56,073 bases of DNA, taken from Massilia sp. IC2-477. GTDB taxonomy: Bacteria; Pseudomonadota; Gammaproteobacteria; Burkholderiales; Burkholderiaceae_D. Positions 1 through 10,100 of the stretch are shown piece by piece. The position numbers and the translations under genes were made by a program. A model generated the notes under the pieces. That model was not told the origin of the DNA, did no database searches, and saw only the letters and a list, made by a program, of their open reading frames with translations. The DNA is taken from NCBI RefSeq assembly GCF_020707265.1, contig NZ_JAJFEQ010000018.1, positions 1-56,073 of the forward strand. The letters are read 5' to 3'. The first letter of the stretch is position 1. Every line of letters starts with the position of its first letter.

Positions 1-2
1 AC

Positions 3-152
3 GTGGAGCGTACCGGCGATATCGACGCGGCGGCGCTGCGGGACTGGCTGCAGACGCGCCTGGCGCCCTACAAGCGGCCCTCGCGCATCGTGTTCATGGA
101 TGCCCTGCCTGCTGCGCCGAGCGGCAAGGTGCTCAAGAGTAGACTCCCGTAG
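3..152 (+). CDS. acyl-CoA synthetase / AMP-dependent ligase, C-terminal end (partial)
   Basis: The last 49 codons of a gene that starts outside the window. The reading frame ends in the ANL-superfamily C-terminal signature: an APYKRPSRIVF segment, then LPAAPSGKVLKSRL, where the Lys after PSGK is the family's catalytic lysine (acyl or CoA ligases). The substrate cannot be told from this fragment. The stop codon TAG is formed by the first bases of a dispersed palindromic repeat (GTAGGG), so the gene runs straight into that element. The neighbouring small gene is convergent and its stop lies in the other end of the same repeat. Confidence 0.8.
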   Translation: MERTGDIDAAALRDWLQTRLAPYKRPSRIVFMDALPAAPSGKVLKSRLP

Positions 153-282
153 GGTGGGCGGCTTGACCGCCCACGCGGTGATAGTTTGCAGCAAGATCAT
201 CCGGCACGAAAACGGAGCCGATAGCGATCACCGCGTGGGGTGATCTGGTCCGGGGGACCAGATCACGAGCCGCCCACCCTAC
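149..282. repeat. dispersed palindromic repeat, copy 1 (expanded second hairpin)
   Basis: Outer arms GTAGGGTGGGCGG and CCGCCCACCCTAC bracket two hairpins (inner arms CCGCCCACGCGGTGAT and ATCACCGCGTGG) and a middle containing AAGATCATCCGGCACGA. In this copy the tip of the second hairpin is replaced by another palindrome, GATCTGGTCC/GGACCAGATC. Both flanking convergent genes take their TAG stop from the two ends. It resembles a REP/BIME-type element; no RAYT transposase gene is in the window. Confidence 0.85.
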
Positions 283-515
283 CGGCGCCGCTTCTTCCAG
301 TTGTACTCCGGCCCCGTCACGTCCACGCCCGGATGGCCCACCAGGTCCGGGTGCTCGGACGACATAGTGATGAAGCGTATGCCCTCCCCTTCGCGCTGGC
401 GCTTGCGCAGCTCTTCCATGTACTGCATTGCCGCCACCATATCGGTCGTCTCGAACAGCTTCTCGTGCGGCGTGCATTTGTCGGCTTCGACGATCGTCCA
501 GTACACCATGTACAT
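279..515 (-). CDS. small conserved hypothetical protein (78 aa)
   Basis: A short soluble protein beginning MYMVYWTIVEADKCTPHEKLF, with a mid region rich in Glu/Arg (MEELRKRQREGEGIRF) and ending in basic residues (NWKKRRR). Start: a perfect AGGAGG sits 5 nt before the second of two adjacent ATGs (position 515); the first ATG at 518 is only 2 nt away, so 515 is preferred. An in-frame extension to 578 lacks such a site. No signal peptide or membrane segment. The composition and strong ribosome site argue for a real gene, but I do not recognise a named family. The stop TAG is supplied by the palindromic repeat. Function unknown. Confidence 0.65.
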   Translation of the reverse strand: MYMVYWTIVEADKCTPHEKLFETTDMVAAMQYMEELRKRQREGEGIRFITMSSEHPDLVGHPGVDVTGPEYNWKKRRR

Positions 516-676
516 CATGTCCTCCTGTTTGGCCACATTGTCGCCGCTTCGCCGGGTGCACGGCGCACCGGTAAACATGGTTTGATGCCGATAGAAATTT
601 CCAGATAGCAGAAGTTAGCCCCAGAAAAGCGGAACATGCTTACAAAAAGTAGGACTTGTCCGAAAAAGCCTTTTTA

Positions 677-692
677 TGTGTGCCATTTCACA
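677..692. promoter_or_regulatory. CRP-like site upstream of the GH1-RmlD fusion gene
   Basis: TGTGT-GCCATT-TCACA matches TGTGA-N6-TCACA with one mismatch. Its centre is 67 nt before the ATG at 752. I do not see a good -10 hexamer at the spacing used by the other sites in this window, so this is weaker than those. It lies inside the possible N-terminal extension of the gene, which favours the later start. Confidence 0.4.
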
Positions 693-751
693 CAACCCAT
701 CGCAGTGGCCAATTAGGCTGGAGCCTGTCTTCACAAATAGCGGGTCAGAAC

Positions 752-3016
752 ATGAACACTGAGATGGTTAACCAGCCGAACCGAAGCCCGGAGCTCGAAC
801 TCTGGGGTGGACTCGAATGCACCGTAAACCGTGTGCGCGACAATTACTTCAGCCAGATGGACCGTAATGGTCACGCTGAGCGCCTGCAGGACATCGATCG
901 TTTCGCCTCGCTCGGCATCAAGGCTATCCGTTACCCGGTGCTGTGGGAACGCACCGCTCCCGATGGCATCGAGTCCGCCGACTGGTCGTGGTCGGACGAG
1001 CGCCTCCCCGCCCTGCAGCAGCTGGGCGTCACGCCGATCGTCGGCCTCCTGCACCATGGCAGCGGTCCACGCGACACCAGCCTGGTCGATCCAGCCTTCC
1101 CCGAAAAGCTCGCCGAGTACGCCGGCGCGGTAGCCCGTCGCTACCCCTGGGCCGAGTACTACACCCCGGTCAACGAACCCTTGACCACGGCGCGCTTTTC
1201 CGGTCTGGCAGGCGTGTGGTACCCGCACGGCAGCGACGAAGCGACCTTTATCCGCGCCCTGATCAACGAATGCCGCGCCACCGTGCTGGCAATGCGGGCG
1301 ATCCGCGAAGTCAATCCGAATGCCAAGCTGGTCGCCACCGACGACCTGTCGAAGACCTATGGCACCCCGGAGATGCAGGAAGTGGTCAGCTTCTTCAACG
1401 ACCGCCGCTGGCTCGGCTGGGACCTGATGTGCGGGAAAGTCGACCAGAACCACGCGCTGTGGGGCTACCTGCTGGAGTCGAACGCTACTGAGGAAGAACT
1501 GCTCTGGTTCCGCGACAATCCCTGCCCGCCCGATATCATCGGCGTCAACTACTACGCCACCAGCGAGCGCTGGCTCGACCATCGTCCCGAGCGCTATCCG
1601 GAGAACCGGCGCCACGTCTATCGCGGCATCCCGCACGCCGACATCGAGACGCCGCGCGCGCTGGCCACGCCGACGCCGGGCATCGCGCCGCTGCTGATGG
1701 AAACCTGGGAGCGCTACGGCCTGCCGATCGCCATCACCGAAGCGCACATCGACGCCAACCGCGAAGACCAGATGCGCTGGCTGCTCGAGATCTGGAATGC
1801 GGCGCGTAGCGCCCGCCAGCAGGGCGCCGACGTGCGCGCCGTGACGGTCTGGGCCCTGCTCGGCTCCTACGACTGGAACTGCCTGGTCACCGAATGCCGC
1901 GGCTACTACGAGCCGGGTCCGTTCGACGTGCGTGGCGGCGAACCGCGTCCGACCGCGGTGGCCACCCTGATGCGCGAACTGTCGACCGGCCGCCCGCTGA
2001 CCAATCCGGTGCTGCAGGGCGAAGGCTGGTGGCGCCGTCCGGACCGCTTCCTGTGCAAGCCGGTTGCCACCCCGTCCGCTGTTGCAGACCTGGCGATCCG
2101 CAGCCAGTTCAAGTCGAACGTGGTGCAGCCGATCCTGATCACCGGCGCTACCGGCACCCTGGGCTCGGCCTATGCCCGTCTCTGCAAGAAGCGCAACCTG
2201 GCCTACCACGTGCTGACGCGCCAGGAGATGGACATCACCGATCCCGCATCGGTCGAAGCGGCGATCCAGCGCTACAAGCCATGGGCGATCATCAACGCCG
2301 GCGGCTACGTGCGCGTGGACGAGGCCGAGGGCGACGAGGAACGCTGCATGCGCGAAAACACGCTGGGACCGACGGTGCTGGCGCTGGCCTGCATCCGCCA
2401 CCAGCTGCGCTTCATGACCTTCTCCACCGACCTGGTATTCGACGGCACCAAGGGCGCCCCGTATGTCGAGTCGGACGCCATGAATCCGCTCGGCGTCTAC
2501 GGCCGCAGCAAGATGGAAGCCGAGCAGCGCGTGCTGGACGCCGACCCGCAGGCCCTGGTGATCCGCACCAGCGCCTTCTTCGGCCCCTGGGACCGCCACA
2601 ACTTCGTGACCCAGGCGCTCAACGCGCTGGAAGCCGGCCTGCCCTTCCAGGCGGCGGGTGACATGACCGTCTCGCCGACCTACGTGCCGGACCTGGTCAA
2701 TGTCTCGCTCGACCTGCTGATCGACCGCGAACGCGGCGTCTGGCACCTGACCAATGCGCAAGCCGTGAGCTGGGCCGACCTGGCCAAGCAAGCCTGCGAA
2801 GCGGCAGGGGTGGATGCGTCAAGGCTGGAAGTGGTCTCGTCCGAGGCCTGCGGCCAGGTGGCGCGCCGGCCGGAATACAGTGCGCTGTCGAGCGAACGGG
2901 CCCTGATGCTGCCGTCGCTGGACGATGCGCTGCGCCGGTATGTGGAGGCGGTGCAGGACCGGGCGCATGGGCGGGATGCGGAGGTGCCGGGGGAAGCGGC
3001 GCATTACGCCAGCTGA
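752..3016 (+). CDS. GH1-like glycosidase fused to RmlD-type sugar-nucleotide reductase
   Basis: A two-enzyme fusion of 754 residues. Residues ~15-430 form a GH1-type TIM barrel: the acid/base Glu is in VNEP (E142) and the likely nucleophile in AITEAH (E330), replacing the classical TENG. Residues ~458-740 form an extended SDR domain like dTDP-4-dehydrorhamnose reductase: nucleotide-binding ITGATGTLG near 463-471, FSTDLVFDG, and catalytic YGRSK (Y583, K587). Fusions of this pair are known from proteobacterial polysaccharide contexts; the substrate is not known. Start: ATG 752 is chosen because the TTG at 656 would put a CRP-like palindrome inside the coding region and adds no recognisable domain sequence. 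Probably cytoplasmic, as no signal peptide is seen. The stop lies 22 nt before a palindromic repeat. Confidence 0.85.
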   Translation: MNTEMVNQPNRSPELELWGGLECTVNRVRDNYFSQMDRNGHAERLQDIDRFASLGIKAIRYPVLWERTAPDGIESADWSWSDERLPALQQLGVTPIVGLLHHGSGPRDTSLVDPAFPEKLAEYAGAVARRYPWAEYYTPVNEPLTTARFSGLAGVWYPHGSDEATFIRALINECRATVLAMRAIREVNPNAKLVATDDLSKTYGTPEMQEVVSFFNDRRWLGWDLMCGKVDQNHALWGYLLESNATEEELLWFRDNPCPPDIIGVNYYATSERWLDHRPERYPENRRHVYRGIPHADIETPRALATPTPGIAPLLMETWERYGLPIAITEAHIDANREDQMRWLLEIWNAARSARQQGADVRAVTVWALLGSYDWNCLVTECRGYYEPGPFDVRGGEPRPTAVATLMRELSTGRPLTNPVLQGEGWWRRPDRFLCKPVATPSAVADLAIRSQFKSNVVQPILITGATGTLGSAYARLCKKRNLAYHVLTRQEMDITDPASVEAAIQRYKPWAIINAGGYVRVDEAEGDEERCMRENTLGPTVLALACIRHQLRFMTFSTDLVFDGTKGAPYVESDAMNPLGVYGRSKMEAEQRVLDADPQALVIRTSAFFGPWDRHNFVTQALNALEAGLPFQAAGDMTVSPTYVPDLVNVSLDLLIDRERGVWHLTNAQAVSWADLAKQACEAAGVDASRLEVVSSEACGQVARRPEYSALSSERALMLPSLDDALRRYVEAVQDRAHGRDAEVPGEAAHYAS

Positions 3017-3037
3017 CCCGTCGGCGGTCGGATGTTC

Positions 3038-3143
3038 GTAGGGTGGGCAGGTTTCCTGCCCACGCGTTCAACTACTGCCAGCACGGCCGCGACATATCAA
3101 GCCGCAGCGATCACCGCGTGGGCGGCTAAGCCGCCCACCCTAC
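3038..3143. repeat. dispersed palindromic repeat, copy 2
   Basis: A full element between two convergent genes: GTAGGGTGGGCAGG...CCTGCCCACGCG, a short spacer, then CACCGCGTGGGCGG...CCGCCCACCCTAC. The first hairpin has a G-to-A change in one arm matched by C-to-T in the partner, so pairing is kept. Its right end supplies the TAG stop of msbA. Confidence 0.85.
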
Positions 3144-4867
3144 GCCTCATCCGCGGCCACGAACTGCAAGCGATACAAATTCGCATACGTCCCATTCGCA
3201 TCCAGCAGCTCCGCGTGCGTCCCCTGCTCCACGATGCGCCCCTGTTCCATCACGACGATCCGGTCGGCCCGCTCGATGGTCGACAGCCGGTGCGCGATCA
3301 CGATCGTGGTGCGGCCGGCCATCAGGGTTTCCAGCGCCGCCTGCACGGCGCGCTCCGATTCGTTGTCGAGCGCGGAAGTCGCTTCGTCCAGGATCAGGAT
3401 CGGCGCGTCCTTGTAGATCGCACGGGCGATCGCCACGCGCTGGCGCTGGCCGCCCGACAGGCGCATGCCGTTCTCGCCGATGCGGGTCTCGACGCCGTTT
3501 TCCAGCTTGGCCACCACGTCCGTCAGGTGCGCCGCCTTCACGGCCGCCGCCAGGCGCTCGTAGTCGATCTTCTCCACACCATAGGCGATGTTGGCGGCCA
3601 GCGTGTCGTCGAACAGCACCACGTTCTGGCTCACCATCGCCAGCTGGGCGCGCAGGCTGGCCAGGCGGATGTCCTGGTAGGGCACGCCGTCCAGCAGCAG
3701 GCGCCCCGCTTCCGGATCGTAGAAGCGCGTCACCAGGTTCACGAAGGTCGACTTGCCGCCGCCCGAAATGCCGACCAGCGCCACCGTCTGGCCCGGCTGC
3801 ACGTCGAGCGTGACGTCGCGCAGCGCCGGGTTGGCGGCGTTCGGATAGCGGAAGCTGACGTTCTCCAGGCGCACGTGGCCCCGGGCGCGGCCAAGCTCGC
3901 GCGTGCCGGTGTCGGATTCGGCCGGCGAATCGATCATGGTGAACACTGTCTCGGCTGCGATCATCCCGCGCTGCATCGGGCCGTTGACCTCGGCCAGCGA
4001 CTTGAGGGGCGTGAGCAGCATCAGCATGTAGGTCACGAACTGCACGAATTCGCCCTGGCTCAGGTTGGCCTGGATGGCCAGCACGATCACCAGCGACAGG
4101 GCCATCGCGGTGGCGATCTGGGTCACGGGAGTGGTAGCGGCAAAGGCCACCGTCATGCGCTGCGAGAAGCCGCGCAGGGCTTCGCTGCGGGCGTGGAAGC
4201 GTGCGCGCTCGTAGCGCTCGCCCGAGAACACGCGGATCACCTGGTGGCCGCGCGTGGCTTCCTCGACCACCTGGGTCATCTCCGCCGTCACGCGCTGGTT
4301 CTCGCGGTTCAGGCGGCGCAGGCGTCCGGTGGTGGTGCGCACGATCACGGCGGTGAGCGGAACGACGATCACCGCCACCAGGGTCAGCTTCCAGTTCATC
4401 CAGAGCAGCGCGCCGAGCAGGCCGACCACCACCAGGGTGTCGCGCACGCAGGCCACGAACACCGACTGCAGCATGTCGACCACCTGGCGCACGTCGGCCA
4501 CCACGGTGTTGATGATCTTGCCCGTCGACTCTTCCTGGAAGCGCGCCACGGGCAGCTGCAGCACGCGGTCGAACACCATCGCGCGCAGGTCGTTGAGCAC
4601 GCGGCTGATGACCCAGTTGTTGAAGTAGGCGGTCGAAAAGGTACCGACGCCGCGCAGCACGAAGATCCCGACCAGGATGCCGGGGATCCACCACAGGCTG
4701 AACGGCACCTTTTCCTCGAAGCCGAGATCGATCAGGAGCTTGAGCGCCCAGCCCAGCAGCGGCTGGGTGGCGGCGGTGAGCGCCATCGAGAGCAGCGCCA
4801 GCCAGGCGCGCCCCTGGTAGGGCCGGACGACGGCCAGCAGGCGTTTGACGACGATTTTATTGTCCAC
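3140..4867 (-). CDS. msbA: lipid A / phospholipid-flipping ABC transporter, MsbA family
   Basis: A half-transporter of 575 residues with an N-terminal six-helix ABC exporter membrane domain (~1-310) and a C-terminal ATPase. Visible ATPase motifs: Walker A GISGGGKST (Lys ~372), Q-loop MVSQNVVLF, signature LSGGQRQRVAIARA, Walker B ILILDEATSALD and switch IAHRLST. MsbA flips core-lipid A to the periplasmic leaflet. The start is GTG at 4867, overlapping the end of the upstream O-antigen ligase gene by 11 nt, so the two are translationally coupled and fit a lipopolysaccharide role. The stop TAG comes from repeat copy 2. Other type I ABC exporters remain possible, but length, motifs and context favour MsbA. 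Confidence 0.88.
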   Translation of the reverse strand: MDNKIVVKRLLAVVRPYQGRAWLALLSMALTAATQPLLGWALKLLIDLGFEEKVPFSLWWIPGILVGIFVLRGVGTFSTAYFNNWVISRVLNDLRAMVFDRVLQLPVARFQEESTGKIINTVVADVRQVVDMLQSVFVACVRDTLVVVGLLGALLWMNWKLTLVAVIVVPLTAVIVRTTTGRLRRLNRENQRVTAEMTQVVEEATRGHQVIRVFSGERYERARFHARSEALRGFSQRMTVAFAATTPVTQIATAMALSLVIVLAIQANLSQGEFVQFVTYMLMLLTPLKSLAEVNGPMQRGMIAAETVFTMIDSPAESDTGTRELGRARGHVRLENVSFRYPNAANPALRDVTLDVQPGQTVALVGISGGGKSTFVNLVTRFYDPEAGRLLLDGVPYQDIRLASLRAQLAMVSQNVVLFDDTLAANIAYGVEKIDYERLAAAVKAAHLTDVVAKLENGVETRIGENGMRLSGGQRQRVAIARAIYKDAPILILDEATSALDNESERAVQAALETLMAGRTTIVIAHRLSTIERADRIVVMEQGRIVEQGTHAELLDANGTYANLYRLQFVAADEA

Positions 4868-6098
4868 GCTTATTTTCCACGCTATTTTCCAGTTCTTTCG
4901 CAGTCAAACAGAAGCCCATGAGCAGGGCCACCATGAGCACGTAGAACATGCTGCCTTTCAGGGACCAGAAGATGACTTCGGTGAGCCCGAAGCCGAAGTA
5001 ACTGAGCACCACCAGCATCCCGGCCAGGGCCGGTGCGAACTGGGGGGAGGATTGCGAGCGGCCCTGGCCCGCCGCGCGCGCGAAGAAGGCGAAGGGCGCA
5101 CCGAGGATGCCGAGGTAGGCCAGCAGGCCGAATATGCCGCCGCTGGCCTGGGCCTGCAGCAGGTCGTTGTGCAGGTGCTCGAAGGGCAGCACCACGTCCT
5201 GGATCGCACCCTGCTCCGCCAGCTTGCGCAGCTCGGCGCGCACACTCAAGGGATCGAGGCCGAATACCGGGTTCTCCGCGATGATCGTGCGCGCACCCTT
5301 CCACAACTCGAGGCGGATGCCGACGTTCGACAGCGCGCTGCCGCCATCGAGCCAGGTCTGCACGTCGTGCACGCCCTGCCCGACCCGCTCCTGGACCCCG
5401 AAGGCGGGAATGAAGAAGGTCGAGGCGAACAGCGCGAAGCTGCCGATCAGGAGCAGGCGCACGCGCCGGCTGCGCAGCAGGCGTGCATAGGTGAGGAACA
5501 GGATGGCCGCCAGCACCAGTGCGATCCAGCCGCCGCGGGTGCCGCTCAGGAGCGTGCTCGCGAGTCCGGCCAGCGCACCGAGCGCCGGCAGGATGGCCTT
5601 GCGGGTGCTGTGGCGGAAGTCGATGGCGGCGGCCAGCGCCACCAGCGCCAGGCACAGCGCGATGTCGCCGAAGGTGATCGGATTGAGGAAGCCGCCCGGC
5701 CGGTAGATCTCGAGCACGAGCTTCTGGTAGCCGATGAAAGGCAGCGCAGCGACACTGCCCGCGATCACGCCCCACCACAGGCTGGCGCGCGGGGGCCGCG
5801 CCAGCACCACCAGCAGCATGGCCGAGAGACCCAGGAACATGCGCGACGGCTTGTCGAGGTAGCCCCAGCTGGCTTCGGGACGCAGCAGCACGCTGGCCAG
5901 CGCCAGCAGGAAGTAGAAGGCGAATGCCATCACGACCCAGCGGATCTCGAGCCAGTGCGGCTTGATGGCGGCCCACGCCCGGTGCGGCACGCACAGCAGG
6001 GCGAGCACGAACACCAGGCTGGAAAAGCCGATACCGGACGGGGTGATGAGACTGAGGAAAGGGAACAGGAAAATCAGGAAGCCGATCCAACGCTGCAT
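4857..6098 (-). CDS. O-antigen ligase family membrane protein (WaaL-like)
   Basis: A polytopic inner-membrane protein of 413 residues with about ten to twelve hydrophobic segments and a large periplasmic loop. The loop carries the Wzy/WaaL-type pattern: a SGTRGGWIAL motif, then RLELWKGARTIIAENPVFGLDP and, later, FEHLHNDLLQ with a conserved His. Such proteins join polysaccharide from an undecaprenyl carrier to lipid A-core, or polymerise it. Start: ATG 6098 (MQRWIGFLIF) has GGAG 5 nt upstream; an ATG 33 nt earlier lacks a ribosome site. It overlaps msbA by 11 nt. Whether it is the ligase or a polymerase cannot be settled from sequence alone. Confidence 0.8.
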   Translation of the reverse strand: MQRWIGFLIFLFPFLSLITPSGIGFSSLVFVLALLCVPHRAWAAIKPHWLEIRWVVMAFAFYFLLALASVLLRPEASWGYLDKPSRMFLGLSAMLLVVLARPPRASLWWGVIAGSVAALPFIGYQKLVLEIYRPGGFLNPITFGDIALCLALVALAAAIDFRHSTRKAILPALGALAGLASTLLSGTRGGWIALVLAAILFLTYARLLRSRRVRLLLIGSFALFASTFFIPAFGVQERVGQGVHDVQTWLDGGSALSNVGIRLELWKGARTIIAENPVFGLDPLSVRAELRKLAEQGAIQDVVLPFEHLHNDLLQAQASGGIFGLLAYLGILGAPFAFFARAAGQGRSQSSPQFAPALAGMLVVLSYFGFGLTEVIFWSLKGSMFYVLMVALLMGFCLTAKELENSVENKRGQ

Positions 6099-6200
6099 CG
6101 GCACTCCGATTTTCGTCGGATTATTGTTCATTCATGTTCTTGTGGGATATTCTTGCCAACCTTGCGCGCGCTTTTATGCGTTCTAACTGAGCGGAACTTC

Positions 6201-7028
6201 ATGCACCACGCCCCGACCATCTCTGTCGTGATCACCACCTACAACCGCCCGGATGCCCTGGCAGCGGTGGTGGAAGCCTGTTTCATGCAGGATGACAAGA
6301 ATTTTGAAATCATTATCGCTGATGACGGCTCGACTGCCAACACGCGGGACACCATCGCCGCCCTCGCCGCGCGCTCGCCGGTGCCTTTGAAACACGTGTG
6401 GCAGCCGGACGAAGGCTTCCGCGCCGCCATGGCGCGCAACCGCGGCACGCTTGCGGCAACCGGCAACTATATCATTTTCCTGGACGGCGACTGCGTGCCG
6501 CAGCGCGACTTCATCCGGCGGCACCGGGCGCTGGCACGGCCAGGCTTCCTCGTTTCCGGCAGCCGCATCCTCCTGAGCCAGGCGCTGACGGAGCGCGTCC
6601 TGCGCGAGCACATCGACGTCGCCGACCTGGGTTTCGCCGAACGCCTGCGCTACCGCCTGCGCGGCGACATGAACAAGGTGCTGCAGACGATGCTGCGCTG
6701 GCCGGATGTCGGCCGCGTGCGGCGCAAGTTCAGCTGGCGCCGGATCAAGAGCTGCAACCTGGCCGTGTGGCGCTCGGACCTGGAGAAGGTCAATGGCTTC
6801 GACGAGAGTTTCGTGGGCTGGGGACATGAGGATTCGGACCTGGTGGTGCGCCTGTTCCATGCGGGCGTGCTGAGGAAGGACGGGGCGCTGGCCACCGAGG
6901 TGCTGCACCTATGGCACCGGGAGGCGAAGCGGGATGAGGAATCGAGCAACCGGAAGGTGGTGCTGCAAAGGGCGGAGGACAAGACCACGCAAGCGGTGCG
7001 CGGACTACGCGAGCATTGCAGTGCGTAG
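6201..7028 (+). CDS. family 2 glycosyltransferase with galactosyltransferase-type C-terminus
   Basis: A 275-residue GT-A enzyme. The N-terminus is a GT2 fold: ISVVITTYNRPDAL, then IIADDGS, and the metal-binding DxD-like FLDGDCVPQ. The C-terminal part IKSCNLAVWRSDLEKVNGFDE followed by GWGHEDSDLVVRL is the galactosyltransferase-like C-terminal module found in LPS and capsule transferases. Start ATG 6201 is the first Met before the conserved ISVVITTYN. It is divergent from the O-antigen ligase/msbA pair, with only about 100 nt between starts, and probably adds a sugar to the same lipopolysaccharide. The TAG stop is the first triplet of repeat copy 3. Confidence 0.85.
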   Translation: MHHAPTISVVITTYNRPDALAAVVEACFMQDDKNFEIIIADDGSTANTRDTIAALAARSPVPLKHVWQPDEGFRAAMARNRGTLAATGNYIIFLDGDCVPQRDFIRRHRALARPGFLVSGSRILLSQALTERVLREHIDVADLGFAERLRYRLRGDMNKVLQTMLRWPDVGRVRRKFSWRRIKSCNLAVWRSDLEKVNGFDESFVGWGHEDSDLVVRLFHAGVLRKDGALATEVLHLWHREAKRDEESSNRKVVLQRAEDKTTQAVRGLREHCSA

Positions 7029-7132
7029 GGTGGGCGGCTTCGCCGCCCACGCGGTCAGCCAGCTTCAAAGCAGACGCGCGGGCGGAATTACCGTAATTTG
7101 TCCGCGTGGGGGGAGAAATCCGCCCACGCTAC
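7025..7132. repeat. dispersed palindromic repeat, copy 3 (diverged)
   Basis: The left hairpin is GTAGGGTGGGCGG-CTTCG-CCGCCCACGCGGT. The middle is diverged and contains GGCGGAATTACC/GTAATTTGTCC. The right hairpin is GTCCGCGTGGGGGG...CCGCCCACGCTAC, with one changed base in the terminal arm. It lies between the convergent glycosyltransferase and dnaE genes, supplies the glycosyltransferase stop and ends 5 nt before the dnaE stop. Confidence 0.8.
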
Positions 7133-7137
7133 GAACA

Positions 7138-10100
7138 TCAATATTCGACTGCGACGTCTTTGGCGCCTAGCGTCAGCTCCAGCTGCTGCTTGAGCGTATC
7201 CGACGGCGCCACCCGCCAGTCGTCGCCCAGCTGCAGGATCGCTTCCACCCCCTGCGGCTTGATGCGCAGGCTGACCGGTAGGCCGTCCTGCTGGCGGTAG
7301 GGCTGCAGCACCTCGGCCAGCTTGGCCGGGTTCAGGTCGCAGCCCACGTCCATTTCCAGCTTGAAGCCGTACTGGATGCGCGCCGCGGCGATGTCGAACA
7401 CCTTTTCGGCCGTGATGCGCAGACCGCCGTTGAAGCGGTCTTCGGATACCTTGCCGACCACCAGCAGGAATTCGTCTTCCTTGAAGATGTTCTTGTTCGC
7501 TTCCAGCAGCTCGCTGTAGATCGTCACTTCGACCACGCCGGTCTTGTCGTCCAGCGCCACGATCAGGATCTTGCCGCGCTGGGTCATCTGGGTGCGTACG
7601 CCGGTGATCACGCCGCACAGCATGCGCGGGTCGCGCGACGGCTCCAGGTCCTTCAGCTTGGTCTTGGCGAAGCGCCGCACCTCGGCCGCATACGAGTCGA
7701 ACATGTGGCCCGACAGGTAGTAGCCGAGCGCGATCTTCTCTTCGGCCAGCTTCTGGCGGTCGGTCCAGGGCGTCGCTTTCACGTATTCCGGCGGAGCCAC
7801 CAGGTCCGAATCGTCGCCGCCGAACAGGCTGACCTGGTTGGCGGCGGCGGCGGCCTGGCCGGCCGCTTCCATCGCGAAGCCGACGGAAGCGAGCAGCACG
7901 GCACGGTCGACGCCGAATGCGTCCATGGCGCCGGCGCGGATCAGCGATTCGATGGTGCGGCGGTTGATCTGCTTGCGGTCCACCCGCATGCAGAAGTCGA
8001 ACAGGTCCTTGAACTTGCCGCCGCTGGTCCGCGCGGCGATGATCGCTTCGATCGCGCCCTGCCCCGCGCCCTTCACGCCGCCCAGGCCGTAGCGGATGTT
8101 CGACACCTGCTTGCCGGTGACGGAACGGGGCTGGCCTTCCGGCGTGAAGCGGAAGTGGGATTCGTTGACGTCCGGCGGCAGGATGGTCAGCTTGCAGACA
8201 TCGATCGCGTCCTCGACCAGGATCTTGATCTTCTCGGTGTCTTCCATCGCCAGCGACATGTTGGCTGCCATGAACGCGGCGGTGTGGTGCACCTTGAGGT
8301 AGGCCGTGTGGTAGGACAGCAGCGCATACGCGGCCGCGTGCGACTTGTTGAAGCCGTAGCCCGCGAACTTCTCCATCAGGTCGAAGATCTCGTCGGCCTT
8401 CTCGGTCGACAGGCCGTCTTTCGCCGCACCGGCGCGGAAGATCTCGCGGTGCTCGGCCATCTCTTCGGCCTTCTTCTTGCCCATCGCACGGCGCAGCATG
8501 TCCGCGCCGCCCAGCGAGTAGCCGCCGACGATCTGCGCCATCTGCATCACCTGCTCCTGGTAGACCATGATGCCGTAGGTCTCGGACAGGATCGACTCGG
8601 TACGCGGGTCCGGGTAGTCGAACTTCTCGCCGTGTTTTCGTTTGCAGAAGTCGGGGATCAGGTCCATCGGGCCCGGACGGTACAGCGCCACCAGCGCAAT
8701 GATGTCCTCGAAGCGGTCAGGACGCGCGTCCTTCAGCATGCCCTGCATGCCGCGCGATTCAAGCTGGAAGATCGCGACGGTCTTGGCTTCGGACAGCAGT
8801 TTATAGGACGGCCGGTCGGTCAGCGGCAGAGTCTCGAGGTTGAAGTCGGCGTCCTGCGGGTCGAGCGCGCGGATGTAGTTCACCGCGCGGTCGAGAATGG
8901 TGAGCGTGGTCAGGCCCAGGAAGTCGAACTTCACCAGGCCCACGGCTTCGACGTCGTCCTTGTCGTACTGCGACACCACGCCGGCGTCGCCGCCCTGGGT
9001 GTACAACGGGCAGAAGTCGGTGAGCTTGCCCGGGGCGATCAGGACGCCGCCGGCGTGCATGCCGATGCCGCGCGTGATGCCTTCGACCTGCTGGGCGAGG
9101 TCGAGCAGCTGCTTGACCTCTTCCTCGTTCTCGAGGCGTTCCTTGAGCAGCGGTTCCTCTTCGATCGCCTCGGCGATCGAGACTGGTTTGCCCGGCTTGA
9201 ACGGGATCAGCTTGGAGATGCCGTCGCAGAAGTTGTAGCCGAAATCGAGCACGCGGCCGACGTCGCGGATCGCGCCCTTTGCCGCCATGGTGCCGAAGGT
9301 GGCGATCTGCGAGACCGCGTCGCGGCCATACAGATCCTTCACGTGCTGGATCACCAGTTCGCGCTTTTCCTGGCAAAAGTCGATGTCGAAGTCGGGCATC
9401 GAGACGCGTTCCGGGTTCAGGAAGCGCTCGAACAGCAGGTTGTATTTCAGCGGATCGAGGTCGGTGATCTTCAGCGCATACGCCACCAGCGAGCCCGCAC
9501 CCGAGCCGCGGCCCGGGCCGATCGGCACGCCGTTGTTCTTGCCCCACTGGATGAACTCCGCCACGATCAGGAAGTAGCCCGGGAACTTCATCTTGATGAT
9601 GGTCTGGTTCTCGAACTCGAGGCGCGCCTCGTAGCGCGGGCGCTCCTTCTCGCGCTGCTCTTCGTTCGGATACAGCTGCACCAGGCGCTCTTCCAGGCCC
9701 TTCTTGGTCTCCGCCACCAGGAAGTCGTCGATGCTCATGCCGTCCGGGGTCGGGAAGTCCGGCAGCTGCGGTTTGCCCAGCGTGAGGGTGACGTTGCAGC
9801 GCTTGGCGATTTCCACCGAATTGGCGAGCGCGCCCGGCAGGTCGGCGAACAGCTCCGCCATCTCGGCCTGCGACTTGAAGCACATCTCTTCATTGAAGCG
9901 GCGCACGCGCTTGGCGTTAGCCAGCATCTCGCCCTCGGCGATACAGGTACGCGCCTCGTGGGCGATGAATTCGTCCTTGTTCAGGAACTGCACCGGGTGG
10001 GTCGCCACCACCGGCAGCTTCAGTCGCGAGGCCAGCGCCACCGAGTGGCGCACGCCCTGCTCCTGGTTGGGCTGGCCGGCGCGCTGGATCTCGATGTAGA

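Noticed and set aside
731..2791. A 686-codon minus-strand open frame opposite the GH1-RmlD gene
   Set aside because: Shadow frame; the plus strand shows two intact enzyme domains.
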